In this document: positions 49,752 to 62,300 of the stretch, piece after piece | Numbering within the stretch: position 1 is the stretch's first letter | Layout: every line of letters starts with the position of its first letter | From: Lutraria lutraria | Lineage: Eukaryota; Mollusca; Bivalvia; Venerida; Mactridae | NCBI GenBank assembly: GCA_964023205.1 | Contig: OZ026833.1 | Coordinates: 1,022,176 to 1,086,175, forward strand | DNA: 64,000 nucleotides | Direction: 5' to 3' | Position numbers and translations under genes: made by a program | Notes under the pieces: generated by a model | Seen by the model: only the letters and a program-made list of their open reading frames with translations | Told to the model about the DNA's origin: nothing | Databases searched by the model: none

Positions 49752-52302
49752 TTATATTTTATTTGGCTGTAATGTTTGTATTGATACTTTGTTTGGATAG
49801 CCAGCAACAATCAATCTTGAAGTTTCATTTTCATACACAGCACAATATTTATTTTTTGATCCATCAATGACGTCAATTTTCTTTTTTATTTCTTTTCCAT
49901 CTTTATCTATCTGATAAACCGCGTCAGACGACTCGCTAAAAACAAGACATACATTACCCGGTAATAGACATAAAGCCCATATGTTGTTGTTTTCAAATGA
50001 ATTTACTTTCATTTTCAATTCCCCGGTTTTGTCTAAAACAGTCAAACCTTTCGTGTGGTTGGTCACATATATATCTTTGTTTACGTTTATTGCAATTTGC
50101 TTGCATGACGAGAACATATGTTCACCATTAGCATCTTTGTCATACGTTCTTAGATGCTTCCCAGTTGTACTGTAGACATTTACTTTGTTTACCTCACATG
50201 CAAATATCTCTCCTGATTCATATGTCATTCCATATCCATAACCATTTAGAGTGAATTTTGATTTGAATTGCATCGTTTGTCCAAGTGACACGATGTGTAC
50301 GTCACTTCCCCAGATTCTTACTCCCACTTCATGTTGTTCGATTGTACAAAGTGCTATTGGTCCACCTGGTAACTTTATCTCATCTTTATATTCCAAATAG
50401 GCATTATATCGTTTAAGCGATTCATTCTTATAGTCTATCAAAAGCAGATCACCTGAGTCTGTACGACACATATCATATACACACATTTGATCCGAAACTT
50501 TGCTCTGAAATGTTGACTTGTACCCACGAACAGCCAAATCGTCTTCCAAATGTCCTAATGATGCCATCTCGTCTACAGTTATCTCTAGCGTCTTGTTTAA
50601 AAACAGTTTGAGTTCTCTCTCATTCCAATCCTTCATCATAGCTTGTACTAGAGCTTCACCATCTTTCATAACAATATTACTTGTTTTAACGTTAACAAAC
50701 AGGAGATCATCATCAGTTTGTTCCAGCTTGCCTACATATGCAGTCGTTGTTGTTATCAGAGCATCCATCGCTTCAATATCTTTGTCCAGAGCTTCCTTGT
50801 CTTTCTCATATTTTGAACGTACTTCATTTCTTGAGTTATTGGCCAACTTCTTTATTTTTGCAATAATTATTTCCTCATATTTGTCAATGGTGTCAATTAG
50901 TTCTATCTTTTGTTTACTAATACTATCAATATTTTTGGTACGTTTCGTCTTCTCTTGTTTAAATTTCTGAAGAGCATTTTTCAAGTTTCCTCTGCATTCA
51001 TGCACCTCGGGATTTGACTTAAAACGTTCGGCTGCAAAGGAGATTGGCGTAGTCGCGCATGATCTGTAAATAGTAACAATTATGTAAAATTAGCTGACAT
51101 GAGTAACTACTGACAAGAATACTAGTAAACAATTGTATACTTTCATATTTTATCAATGTACAAAAGTAGTACACCAAGAAGCCTTTATCCATCTGAAGTC
51201 TTAATACTTCTATGTTGACATCTTATCATGTACTGAACACATGTGAAATAAGGTCTAGTACTCAACTGTATTGTTTCGGTTTAAGCATAGTTACTTGAAC
51301 GATATAGGAAATATAGTTCAAATGAATATCTTTTTAGATACTCAAATTGATTAAAATCCTTCACATTATGTGAGCATATCCAACTATCGTGTCAGAAGAC
51401 TCAACATGTCTCGTTAATTTATCGCGCAAAAAAAACCTATTTCATTATTTACATGATTGTATTGTATCTTTGTGTGATAAAAAAAGTAAACAAACTAGTG
51501 CTGGACTACTAAACGAAAGGTCGTGGTTTCAATTCTCAGGGACGCTTTTTCAGTGTCCATATCCCAACTTTCGAGCCGAGTACTGTATCTAGAAAATGGA
51601 TGCGAGGGAAAAGGGCGAGGCGTGAATCGGTGCTTTACACCGGGAAGATAAAGATCCAGGAAAAACTATTCGAAAAAAAGAAGATATATAACTACACGAT
51701 TCTCCTGAATCTTATCTCCCCTCTCACTGTGACAGTTCTGAAATGACCATTGCTGTCGAATGGAACGTTTCAACAACAGTCTAAAGTACGAGTTGACTTA
51801 AATCATAGGCTTTAATTAAGTTTTAGGAGTAGTAATTTATCGGGGAGAGAGCATAACTCAGGTTCTAGATATCTTCTTACACATGTGTAGAAATCAACCA
51901 ATAATAATAATGATAACTACAAGACTGAAATAAGAATCACCTGTGTTTAACAACAGCACACGTTGCACAACAAACTTCATCATGATCCTTACAGTATGTA
52001 TCAATCAGTCTATCTTGATGTAAATTACATTTCAACATCTGATTAGACAAGGACTCATCTCCATTTTCGACATCGCTATCAGTCGTCCAGCTAGAAACAT
52101 CAACATCGTTTAACTGATGAGATTTTGATGTCGGGATAATGTTGTGACATTGAACACATTTACTGCAGAAATAAAGTACACAGTCCACACAATAATGTCT
52201 AGCTTTAGAATTAATTCCATTCTCCGAGCATGGTGAGCAGCAAGCACTTTTACTTTCGTTTAAATGATCTGAAGAAAACTTTGTATCCAACCCAGTCGCC
52301 AT
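49752..52302 (-). CDS. RING-less TRIM-like protein (copy G, intact, most diverged)
   Basis: Exon 1 is 52,302-51,941 (CACAG|GTGATT donor) and exon 2 is 51,063-49,752 (TACAG|ATCATG acceptor). The join is phase 2 and gives 557 residues. The N terminus is MATGLDTKFSSDHLNE rather than MATGGNSNFSSDQLNE. The second B-box is KCNLHQDRLIDTYCKDHDEVCC. The coiled coil begins after HECRGNLKNALQKF. The propeller ends SIQTLQPNKI. The propeller N-terminal strand differs from the others (SKVSDQMCVYDMCRTDSGDL), and the 5' flank near the gene does not share the GCCGACC motif seen in the other copies. It carries a 53-base hairpin instead. Fragments D and D' derive from a relative of this gene. The role is inferred as for the other copies. 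Confidence 0.85.
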
Positions 52303-52477
52303 TTAGGACCGTTTGTCTACTTGTCACATGTCAATCCCGAGATAGCAAACTGATATGATTACATAGATTATATATCTAAATTTAGATTATAAACATTAAT
52401 GTTGTTTTGTCATATCAAGTTCAGTAATTTGTAGATTTAAAAGTTAAGCATTATTGTATGTACATTACATAAATAAA

Positions 52478-52530
52478 TCAGGGACACTATATTACAGTAA
52501 TATAGTGTATCTTTAATATGGTGTCCCTGA
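52478..52530. other. Nested palindrome (cruciform-prone) upstream of TRIM gene G
   Basis: The outer arms TCAGGGACAC and GTGTCCCTGA are perfectly complementary. Inside, ACACTATATTA and TAATATAGTGT form a second hairpin with a 3-base loop. The element is 53 bases and lies about 180 bases before the start codon at 52,302. It may be a tiny foldback transposon remnant or a regulatory hairpin. Confidence 0.7.
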
Positions 52531-52740
52531 ATAAACTTACTGAACAGAGTCCGTTGCTTTGACTTGAATCAAATATTATATTTTGTTGGTCTTCTATAAA
52601 CCAATATTATGTCGAGGGCGATTACATAAACTTAAACACTTTGGAAAATCGAGAGGTTATAAAAATATCTATTTAAATTCTGATTGTAAAAAGTTATTGT
52701 TGTAATTTGAAATATACACAAATATACATTGAATATAAAT

Positions 52741-54440
52741 GACAGGGTACCTTTGCCTAGTATATATATGGTAGAGTACCATTGCCTTGTATATAAATGG
52801 CAGAGTACCTTTGCCTTGTTTATAAATGGTAGAGTACCTTTGCCTTGTATATAGATGGTAGAATACATTTGCCTTATATATAAATGGCAGAGTACATTTG
52901 CCTTGTATATAAATGGTAGAGTACATTTGCCTTGTATATAAATGGTAGAGTACCTTTGCCTTGTTTATAAATGGTAGAGTACCTTTGCCTTGTATATAGA
53001 TGGTAGAATATATTTGCCTTATATATAAATTGTAGAGTACATTTGCCTTGTATATAAATGGTAGAGTACATTTGCCTTGTATATAAATGGTAGAGTACCT
53101 TTGCCTTGCATATAAATGGTACAGTACCTTTGCCTTGCATATAAATGGCAGAGTACCTTTGCCTTGTATATAAATGGTAGAGTACCTTTGCCTTGCATAT
53201 AAATGGTAGAGTACCTTTGCCTTGCACATAAATGGCAGAGTACCTTTTCCTTGTATATAAAAGGTAGAGTACCTTTGCCCTGTTCATATATATAAATGGT
53301 ACAGTACCTTTGCCTTGTATATAAATGGAAGAGTACATTTGCCTTGTATATAAATGGTAGAGTACCTTTGCCTTGTTTATAAATGGTAGAGTACCTTTGC
53401 CTTGTATATAGATGGTAGAATATATTTGCCTTATATATAAATTGTAGAGTACATTTGCCTTGTATATAAATGGTAGAGTACATTTGCCTTGTATATAAAT
53501 GGTAGAGTACCTTTGCCTTGCATATAAATGGTACAGTACCTTTGCCTTGCATATAAATGGCAGAGTACCTTTGCCTTGTATATAAATGGTAGAGTACCTT
53601 TGCCTTGCATATAAATGGTAGAGTACCTTTGCCTTGCACATAAATGGCAGAGTACCTTTTCCTTGTATATAAAAGGTAGAGTACCTTTGCCCTGTTCATA
53701 TATATAAATGGTACAGTACCTTTGCCTTGTATATAAATGGCAGAGTACCTTTGCCTTGCATATAAATGGTAGAATACCTTTGCCCTGTTTATATATGTGG
53801 TAGGGTACCTTTGCCTAGATATAAATGGTAGAGTACCTTTGCCTATTTAAAAATATACATGTAAATGAAAGGATTCTTTGCCTTGCATATAAATGGTAGG
53901 GTACCTTTGCCTTGTATATTATATAATGGTACTGTTGGATACCTTTGACTTATTTATATATATAAATGGTAGGGTACCTTTGCCTTGTATATAAATGGTA
54001 GAGTACCTTTGCCTTGTACAAAATGGTAGAGTACCTTTGCTGTGCATATTAATGGCAGAGTACCTTTGCCTTGCATATAAATGGCAGCGTACCTTTGCCT
54101 TGTATATAAATGGCAGTGTACCTTTGCCTTGCATATAAATGGAAGAGTACCTTTGCCTTGTATATAAATGGTAGAGTACCTTTGCCTTGTTTATATAGAT
54201 AAATGGTAGAGTACCTTTGCTATGTATATACATGGTTGAGTACCTTTGCCTAGTGTATAAAAGGTAGAGTACCTTTGCCTTGTATATAAATGGTAGAGTA
54301 CCTTTGCATAGTATGTAAATGGTAGAGTTCCTTTGCCTTGTATATGAATGGTAGAGTACTTCCGTCTGGTTTATATAAATGGTACAGTACCATAGTCTTG
54401 GATATCATATGATGGTAGGGTAGCTTTGTCTTGTAAATAA
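52741..54440. repeat. Minisatellite Sat3: 29-bp unit, about 58 copies, with higher-order repeat
   Basis: The unit AAATGGTAGAGTACCTTTGC plus CTTGTATAT recurs every 29 bases with C/T and GT/CA variants. A block of about 412 bases is duplicated: the variant run ending in CTTTGCCCTGTTCATATATA occurs at about 53,275 and again at about 53,687. From 53,760 the units become irregular (insertions such as TTATATATATA). The minus-strand consensus has no stop trinucleotide, so ORFs up to 255 codons appear in overlapping frames with a 29-residue repeat. These are not believed to be genes. Confidence 0.95.
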
Positions 54441-55384
54441 ATGTCTTAGATATCATATAATGTGTATCATATAATGCTAGGTACCTTTGCTAGATATTAT
54501 ATATGTATATATCATTACCATAAAATAGAAAAACAAAGAACAAAGTTTATTAACCCTTGTATTATATTCAGAATCCAAATACCTCCCATTGTACAATACG
54601 TAAGACATAAATCCTTCACTTCCTGTATATCAAAGTCAGTGAAGCAAATACTGACAATGTCATGACACACATGGATGAACATATGATAATTTCATTCAAT
54701 TATCCTAAATTTTACATCATTTAATTGCATGTTCTCTTGCACAGTTACCCATGCGAAATGTGTTCTTCACTAACGATTATATTGCTTGTGAATCCTGTGC
54801 ATTCAATAAAAAATGGTTTTCTATACCTTATCATAAATACATAAAACATGGCTCGCATGTCTGTAGAAGGAAGATGCACAGCAGTTTGAATGTTGGAGTC
54901 CGGCGTTCCTTTGGTCATCATACGTTCCTCCAATTTCGATTATCATTTGTTTGAAAAAAATGTCTAATTAACAATAACAAGCATTTAATAAACTTTCAAT
55001 ATCATTACAGAAATAATAAGATTTTTTTATTTACACATTTAACAATCAATTTATATCCAATAATATCAGGTGGCAGTTTAAACGTTGGTTTGAGCATATT
55101 AAATTACAAAGCAAAATGAACAAAACACATGAAAAAAACACATAAAACAGTGTAATAAATGCATTATATTCATCCACTAATAATTTGTGAATTTATACAC
55201 AAACAAATAATTAAAAGTAACAACATATGTTTGAAACTTAACAAAAATTACACAAAAATTATAAAATAATAATATAACAATAATACTGATTGATATGGTC
55301 CCAAGTGTGGACTTAGTTACTTAGTTAATATATTTCTCAAAATCTAAAAGTATCTCAATAAGCCTTTTTCATATTCAATTGCTT

Positions 55385-55690
55385 AGACTTGAAAGTCAGA
55401 GTTCAAAGACTGACATTGAGGAATTGATGATGACCAGGGTCGAGGTTATAAAACTTGAAAACAGACTCTGAGCTCAAATCTCAATTCCATTCTTAAATCA
55501 TTATGGTTGAAAAGATGGAGCTATTGTTTAAAAACATCTTCAGATCTGTTATACTGTCAGACTAACACATCAATAATATCATTATTGTCTGATCATAATT
55601 AACTTAATAACCCTTAAAGACAATTTATGAGATTTGAGCTCAGAGACCGATCTCAAGTTGTATAACCACAGACTCAGTTGCCTGATATTC
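55385..55690. repeat. Foldback element
   Basis: CTCTGAGCTCAAATCTCAATT near 55,466-55,486 and ATGAGATTTGAGCTCAGAG near 55,628-55,646 are inverted repeats, with further weaker complementarity outside. A MITE-like origin is likely; its exact ends are not clear. Confidence 0.5.
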
Positions 55691-56075
55691 AGTTTAAACA
55701 TAAAGGTATTGTTCTTTAAACATAATGTGATTCTTTTGCAATTTTGTGTATCAGTCACATGAATCCCAAAATTGAACAAGTAAAATACAACTATATTTTC
55801 TGTCTATGTTAACTTTTAGTGTATACAGGAAAGTATATTTGTAGTTCAAATATCAACACAAAATATTTTACCAATCAGGAATTATAAGTTCCCTGTTTCT
55901 ACTAACCCAAATGTCTGATGAACCAACCCCTTTATTATGTGGGATGTTAGATGAAACCAATAATTTATTTTTTTGCCTCAGCAATACAAACCTACCAGTT
56001 TACGTAATTCCAAGAATCAAACAGATAATTATAAAAAAAAATGTACAACAAATCTTTTGTCATTTATTGTAAGCA

Positions 56076-56294
56076 GAGATACTGTGGTATCATTAATTTT
56101 CGTTGGCGATTTAATTTCGTTCATTTCGTGGGTAGGCTTATCAAAGAAATCAAATCCACATGAATTTAAATGCAGAGAAAAGGCATTTTTTAAAAAATCA
56201 AAATCAACGAATTTATGTCCCCACAAAGTAACCATTTTTCGTAAAAGCCACGAAAATTTAGCCCAACGAAAATAAATGAAAATACAATAACTTA
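56076..56294. mobile_element. MITE with TTTTCGTTGG inverted ends
   Basis: ACTGTGGTATCATTAATTTT plus CGTTGG on the left mirrors CCAACGAAAATAAATGAAAA on the right. The inner TTTCGTGGGT and CCACGAAAATTT also pair. It is a dispersed invertebrate MITE type and lies just downstream of the TRAPPC14 stop codon, perhaps in its 3' UTR. Confidence 0.6.
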
Positions 56295-56386
56295 ATTAGA
56301 GGCTGTTACAATAACACCATAACTTTCACTCATTATGTTTAAATATCAAATTTTGATGAAAGTTTAAGCATACACCATCGGAACAG

Positions 56387-59300
56387 TCATTCAACTTTAA
56401 TAAGACAGCTGTTTTTGATAAAATTTCCAGGACTAAGTAACATCTGTTCATATTTAGCAGCTGACATGATTCCTAATTTAGGATCTCTTCTTGGGAGTAC
56501 AGGAGACTTGTCTGACCTGGAAAGACAGAATTAATAGTTAATGAATGTTAACAGTATCATTTCTTTTCATTTCGATGAGATATTTACAATAAACATACTT
56601 ACCTGCTTCTAGATCTCCCCTACATAGGATTAATCCGAATTCCACAAACCAGTAACTCGCTTATTTATGCAAAACTTCAAAACTTCAAACACGATTTTCT
56701 CAAAATGGTAAGAAATGGCATACAGGTTCGTAGATATAAGCCGACGAAATAGTATCAGATCATACACATTTATCAGACATTTAAAGGATACAGCAGAGAG
56801 AAGGAAATATATAAAGCGAAAAAATAATTCAGCACATGACAGATAGCCAGACAGTGGCTTATCAGTAGTTTGAGAGGTCCTGGGTTTGAACACCATTTTC
56901 CAGAACAGTTGGTTATATAAAACTAGAAATGTGTCCAGAGGACACGAATGCCCCCACTGAACGCTAAGTCAAAAAGGGGCCATAACTCCGGTAAAAATGT
57001 CAGTATTTTATTACAATACAGCATTATGTAAAATATGAAACCAATCCGTGAATCTTTCTTGAATTATCACTCAGAAACCAAAATTTGAATGAAGAACAGT
57101 TGGTTAACACTTAATGCCCTTTGGAATGGCTGGGGCATAAAAAAAATGAATTTAGTTATTATTCATATAACATCTAACCTTGGTTTAACAAAAAGTTCTG
57201 TTTCTGATGGTGAGCGATCTTGTAGATCTCTGAAGTTAAAGGATTTATTTGATAACCGTTTCTCTTCTGTCGTACATGAATGTAAATCACTAAAGGAGGA
57301 GCCACTCCCACTACGAGATCGCCACAGGTTCTCGGCACTCAATGTCAGGTGATCATCTGAAATCAGTTGTAAAAGTTTGATACAGAATTGAGATATTTAA
57401 TGTCTGCTTAATGTAAGAGAAACAATGAAAATGGAAATTATAAATTGTGAGATTTTAACAAGAAATTTTAGAAAACTCCTTACTGGGATGGCTGAAGTAA
57501 AAGATGAATATATTGTATACATCTTAATATTGGCGCCCTTTTTATTTTGACGATTTTGGCAGTCGACATCGAAACCATCAACTCTAGACCAAGACAACAT
57601 AAAACCTTGCCATTTATTTTGTCAAAGAAATGTAACTCTTGTTATTAAAAGGTGTTTTCAACAATTTTGTATAACTATTTGTTTGTTTAGTATGTTTGTA
57701 CAAGTACATCCATTACATTTATGGCCTTGGTGTAAGTCCTAACTGTAACAAGGTAAAATTTAAACAATCCAAACATTTGTCACACCCTAAATATTACTTA
57801 AATCGTCGGCATATATAGACAAACTAAATTAAAACCGACTTAAAAATATATGTCAATTTAAGAAAACATATCAGTATATTTAAAACAAATATCAATTTTC
57901 AGCCATTGTGTTAACTACTGTTTGATCCCAAGTCATTACCACCTCTTCAATCTTCATGCATCTTATTCAATACAGTTTATCCTCACGTGATTTGGCTTTG
58001 AAGCCGCCAAATATAGAACCCGCCAAATCATGAACATCTTAAAAATGCCAAATTTTGCACCCGCGGAATTAAAGACATATACAGTATTGGACATAGCAAG
58101 GGTCAGTAACCATAGAAATTTTATAGAATACCTGAGACAGAAGAACATTGACTAGCAGGACTGGCTAATGAAGTGTTGTCTGATCCAGGAATCAAATATC
58201 TCAGATTTATCTTCAAATGTTTGCATACCTATGCAAGGAAAAAACACATAACTATGGTAATGCTATACAATGTCATACAAAACTGTTAGCCAACAGAACA
58301 ATGAAAAAGTTACTAATATTTTATAAACAGAAATTTATCAGCAGTACCCAGCATGATTCATAATTTTTGTATGTAGGGGTAACAATAATTGGTATTTGAA
58401 AAAAGGTCAAATCAATTAGTAACTAACCAAGGATATATCATTCTATTTTCATTCAGATATTTGAATAAAAATAGAATGGAATTCACAGAGTAACTTGTAA
58501 CTTTTCTCAAAAAAAAACATTGTAAAATATGGTAAGATTTAATTGATAATAAATAAATAAACAAACCTCATACAATCCAGCTGACAGTGCACAGAATGAT
58601 ATCTTAGCTTGTATAATATCACCATACTGACAAGATCTGCAATAAAAAAAGACCATACAAAATTTGTGTAACAGGACTGTACTGTCTGACATATATTAGA
58701 TTTTCTTTTCAGCATTGAAGGAAACATGAATAGTGGAATGTTGATATAATGTACAGTTCAGGGGCTTTCTTTTGTTTTGGGTGTGTTGAAGCCATTTTGG
58801 GGAAAACATCTTTCACCTAAAATCAATTTGAGGATTGAAATTTCAAGGAGTCAATTGGACTTGGGGGAAAATTGCAAGATTTCAAATTTTCAAGGGGGAG
58901 GGTGCCCTTTACAGGCTGTAACTTTGTAATAAAGAAAACCCTTGCAGCTACACACATCTTACACCCAGTGAAACTTATAAACACAGACTACCAGCTGTTT
59001 AGGAATTAATATAATAAATCATATCTTTTATCTTTATTAATTTTATCATATAAACATTTAAAGCATGTATTTAACCAGTGCCATGCAGTAGGAAATAAAA
59101 GACAAACATCCATAACACAAAAACTAAATCATTACATAATAATACAAACACTGTGATAAAAAACAGACAGTTTTTAGAGTCTGAAATGCTTCTTCCTATT
59201 AATGTATATTGGATCGTAAAAATATTTTTAATTCATGAACAATTTGAACAAAAGATATCACAAAGAAAAGTAAAACTGTAACAAACTCATAATATATGGT

Positions 59301-62300
59301 CCTGTATACCTGATTATAATTAAACAGAAAACTAGAGCTTGAAAAAGTTCTGAAGGTATAAATGTTTGAATTTGGACTTAAATCTCATATCGTATATTCA
59401 AATCTTGATATAATAACTAATAAAACTTAATACAAATATTAATCATGCAATAATTGACTGTATAAGTCACTTTTCATCATTCTGATTTTAGATATTAATG
59501 TACTAAAATTAAAGATGTAATCCCAATTAGTAACCTGCAACCTAACTACATGTATGAACTAAACCTATCACTGTAAGAATTAACAGAACAGCACAGAACA
59601 TACAGAACATATTTAGAACACTATAAGCCACCACATAGATGAAAGTAAAGGAAATTACTAAATAAACTTACAACAACACACTATAAAATGTGAACTAAGT
59701 AGAAACAGTTTTACAACATTGTTGATGTCAGATCATTTTACCCCAGCTGTATACAAGGATCTTCACATATTAAATAATTTTCTAACTTCTCAAAGTTTGC
59801 CATTGATACTTCATTGGAATCTCCTATTTGAATGAAAGCAAAATATCCATTTTAACAAAATAAACACAAAACAATGTTCTATAATCTCAATGTATTTATC
59901 CCGGTAAGAAAAGTTGAAAATAAAAAATTGTTTGTTTGTGGTGTTCCGACCGACCAGTCAAAATGGCCTCTACTTTTCTTTTTTTAAGGTTTTCAAGTTG
60001 ATTATTTTTGTTAAAAAGTACTTTTGGTTTTAAACCGTACAGAATACATTACCTTTATCCAATACAAATTGGTTATTCAGCATATTTTATTCTGTCTAAT
60101 TACATGTTTAATGCAGAGCAGACTACATGAAAATATTGTGTATTGCACAATTGCCAATTATTTTAACAATGCAATGTCAGAAAAAAAAACCTACCTACCT
60201 ACCAACTTCTGGAAATCAGGGGTCAGAGCACTACAAACAAACAATTTTTTAATGACGGCCCAAAGGAAATGAAAAAATATTATCAAAATTATTTTAATCT
60301 GGAAATTAATTCACAATGTTTTAAACTATGAAACTAGTACAATGAACTTGAAACAGACACAGTCAAACCTGTGAGCAAAGACCATCCTTGGGAAAGACAA
60401 ACTGTGGCCCTTATTGACAGATAGTCCTTATTCATAGGTCATTTCATCCTAAATAGTCAATGACAGTTTTTGGAAGAATGGACTTTATTCACAAGGAGGC
60501 CTTTACTCGGAGGTGGTCGCTATCACAGGTTTGACTGCATAGGTAAACATAATGTTATATTGACTATAAACTTGTTTGTTTAGTAATGTATGAGGCCTTA
60601 AAACATATATAGCTATGGTAACCTTGGATAGCTGGCTTCCAGTGAAGTTTCACAGACAGAAAATCCTGTAATCTGTTGTGGATCGTGTAAGTCACAATAA
60701 AACTGAAAAATAAACATGATTTACTCAATGTAAATATGTAATAAAACAGGTACCAGGTAAAAAGTCTTACGTAAAATCATTTTATAATGTGTGAAAGGCT
60801 TTTAGATATACCAAGAAGCTAGGTGCTGGTAAAACGGTGAAAAATACACCAAAAAGGCAAATTTGGGGAATTTCACTTTATCTTAAAGTTTGAAATGGAA
60901 AGGTTTCTAAGATCAAGGTGTGAACACTGTAATAGGAGGAGGAAAATAATGTATGTACCTGATGAAAGGCTCGAATCTCCTGCTTTCAAATCAGATGCTC
61001 TATCAACTGAGCTTATCAGCCTATTCAGGCAGGTTGTATATCACAGCCAAATTATTAATAAAAATATTATAAACCATAGTGCTATAATACAGAAAATGAT
61101 CTTTATGATGTCTCTTTTGTAGCTTATATAAATATTTTATGGATAGATCTTGTATCACTCACCTTTCACCAGTCTTCACAGACAGTTGACCACATGAAGC
61201 TGACACTACAAACAGACCTTGTTTAAACTTCAAGCTGTGAAGTCTGTAATAATACAGAATAAACAAGTTTTATATTACAGTTAAAGGTCAACATGTGATC
61301 CATTGACAGTCAATGACACATACTGTACAACCTCTCCAGATGGGCCCTCTCTTGAGCAACAACCTCCATTCAACAACAGCATGATCTTTTCCCACTCTTA
61401 TGATTTAACTATTAATTTAACCTCTATAGAGAAACAACCTCTCAACAACAACATTATTTTGTTTCTCCCACAGGGTGTTGCTTTGGAGAGGTCACACTGT
61501 ATAAGTATTAATTGATACAACAGATGAATATCAATTACCTATATGTGGTTATAATTGATGAACAGTCCTGGTTGCCTTGGAAACATGGTCCAGTCCATTT
61601 TATAGTAGCAACAAGGTTTATCTCCTGCAATAGAATGATCCAAAACAATCATGACATGGTATCACGATTAAACTAAATAACACACAAATTTAGTTATCTA
61701 TTTCATCAGATTTAATGACATTTTCAACATTAATTCGGTCATATTGTTGCAGGTAGTTATCTTAACCAACTTCCCTGGATTTCATTTAACAAGTACTAAT
61801 CACATTCTATCTGCAAGTTACCCCACATCATTCAGAGGTTAATTTATTAGATGATGTATTTCTTCAGTCAAATTTGTCACAGACAGTGTGAGCCTGGCCA
61901 GGGGCTCGAACTCACAATCTCTTTATCAGTAGACACAATTTTAACTTCAATGGAAATGAGTCAAAATACGACAGTTTCATCATAAATCTTCATTTATTTT
62001 ACTGTATACATACAGTACCAGGTAGTCATTATAATGATCTAACATACTTTCATAATGACTTACTTTAAGACAAAATGTCAAACAACTGAAGTTTGAAGAT
62101 GAAAGAATATTATGAGCTATAATGTCTAATCATAGATCTGTGACACAATGAGATTCAATGAAGATGAACGGGATGTAGAAAACTAACATCTAAAAAGAGT
62201 TTCAGAGCGGAAAAGAAACTTCAGACGGACAATGCGACTACTATATGCCCCTCCTTTGGTGGGCATAAACCTTTAGGGGGGGGGGGGGGGGGGGGGGTCA

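Larger units (their letters stand above)
54441..56386. other. Intergenic region between Sat3 and TRAPPC14; no gene seen
   Basis: AT-rich sequence with a foldback element (55,385-55,690) and a MITE (56,076-56,294). A minus-strand open stretch at 54,745-54,950 (TKGTPDSNIQTAVHLPSTD) has no family resemblance that I recognise and no clear splice sites. The part just left of 56,386 should be the 3' UTR of TRAPPC14. Confidence 0.5.

Noticed and set aside
52669..54456. Minus-strand ORFs of up to 255 codons with repeated YSTIYIQGKGTLPF
   Set aside because: They are readings of the 29-base Sat3 unit in overlapping frames.
54745..54950. Minus-strand stretch TKGTPDSNIQTAVHLPSTD as an exon
   Set aside because: No recognisable family, no clear flanking splice sites, and no neighbouring exons of matching phase.
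60623..60702. Alternative reading FYCDLHDPQQITGF of this TRAPPC14 exon
   Set aside because: It is open, but the phase fixed by the preceding exon gives FIVTYTIHNRLQDFLSVKL, which matches the family; the alternative does not.
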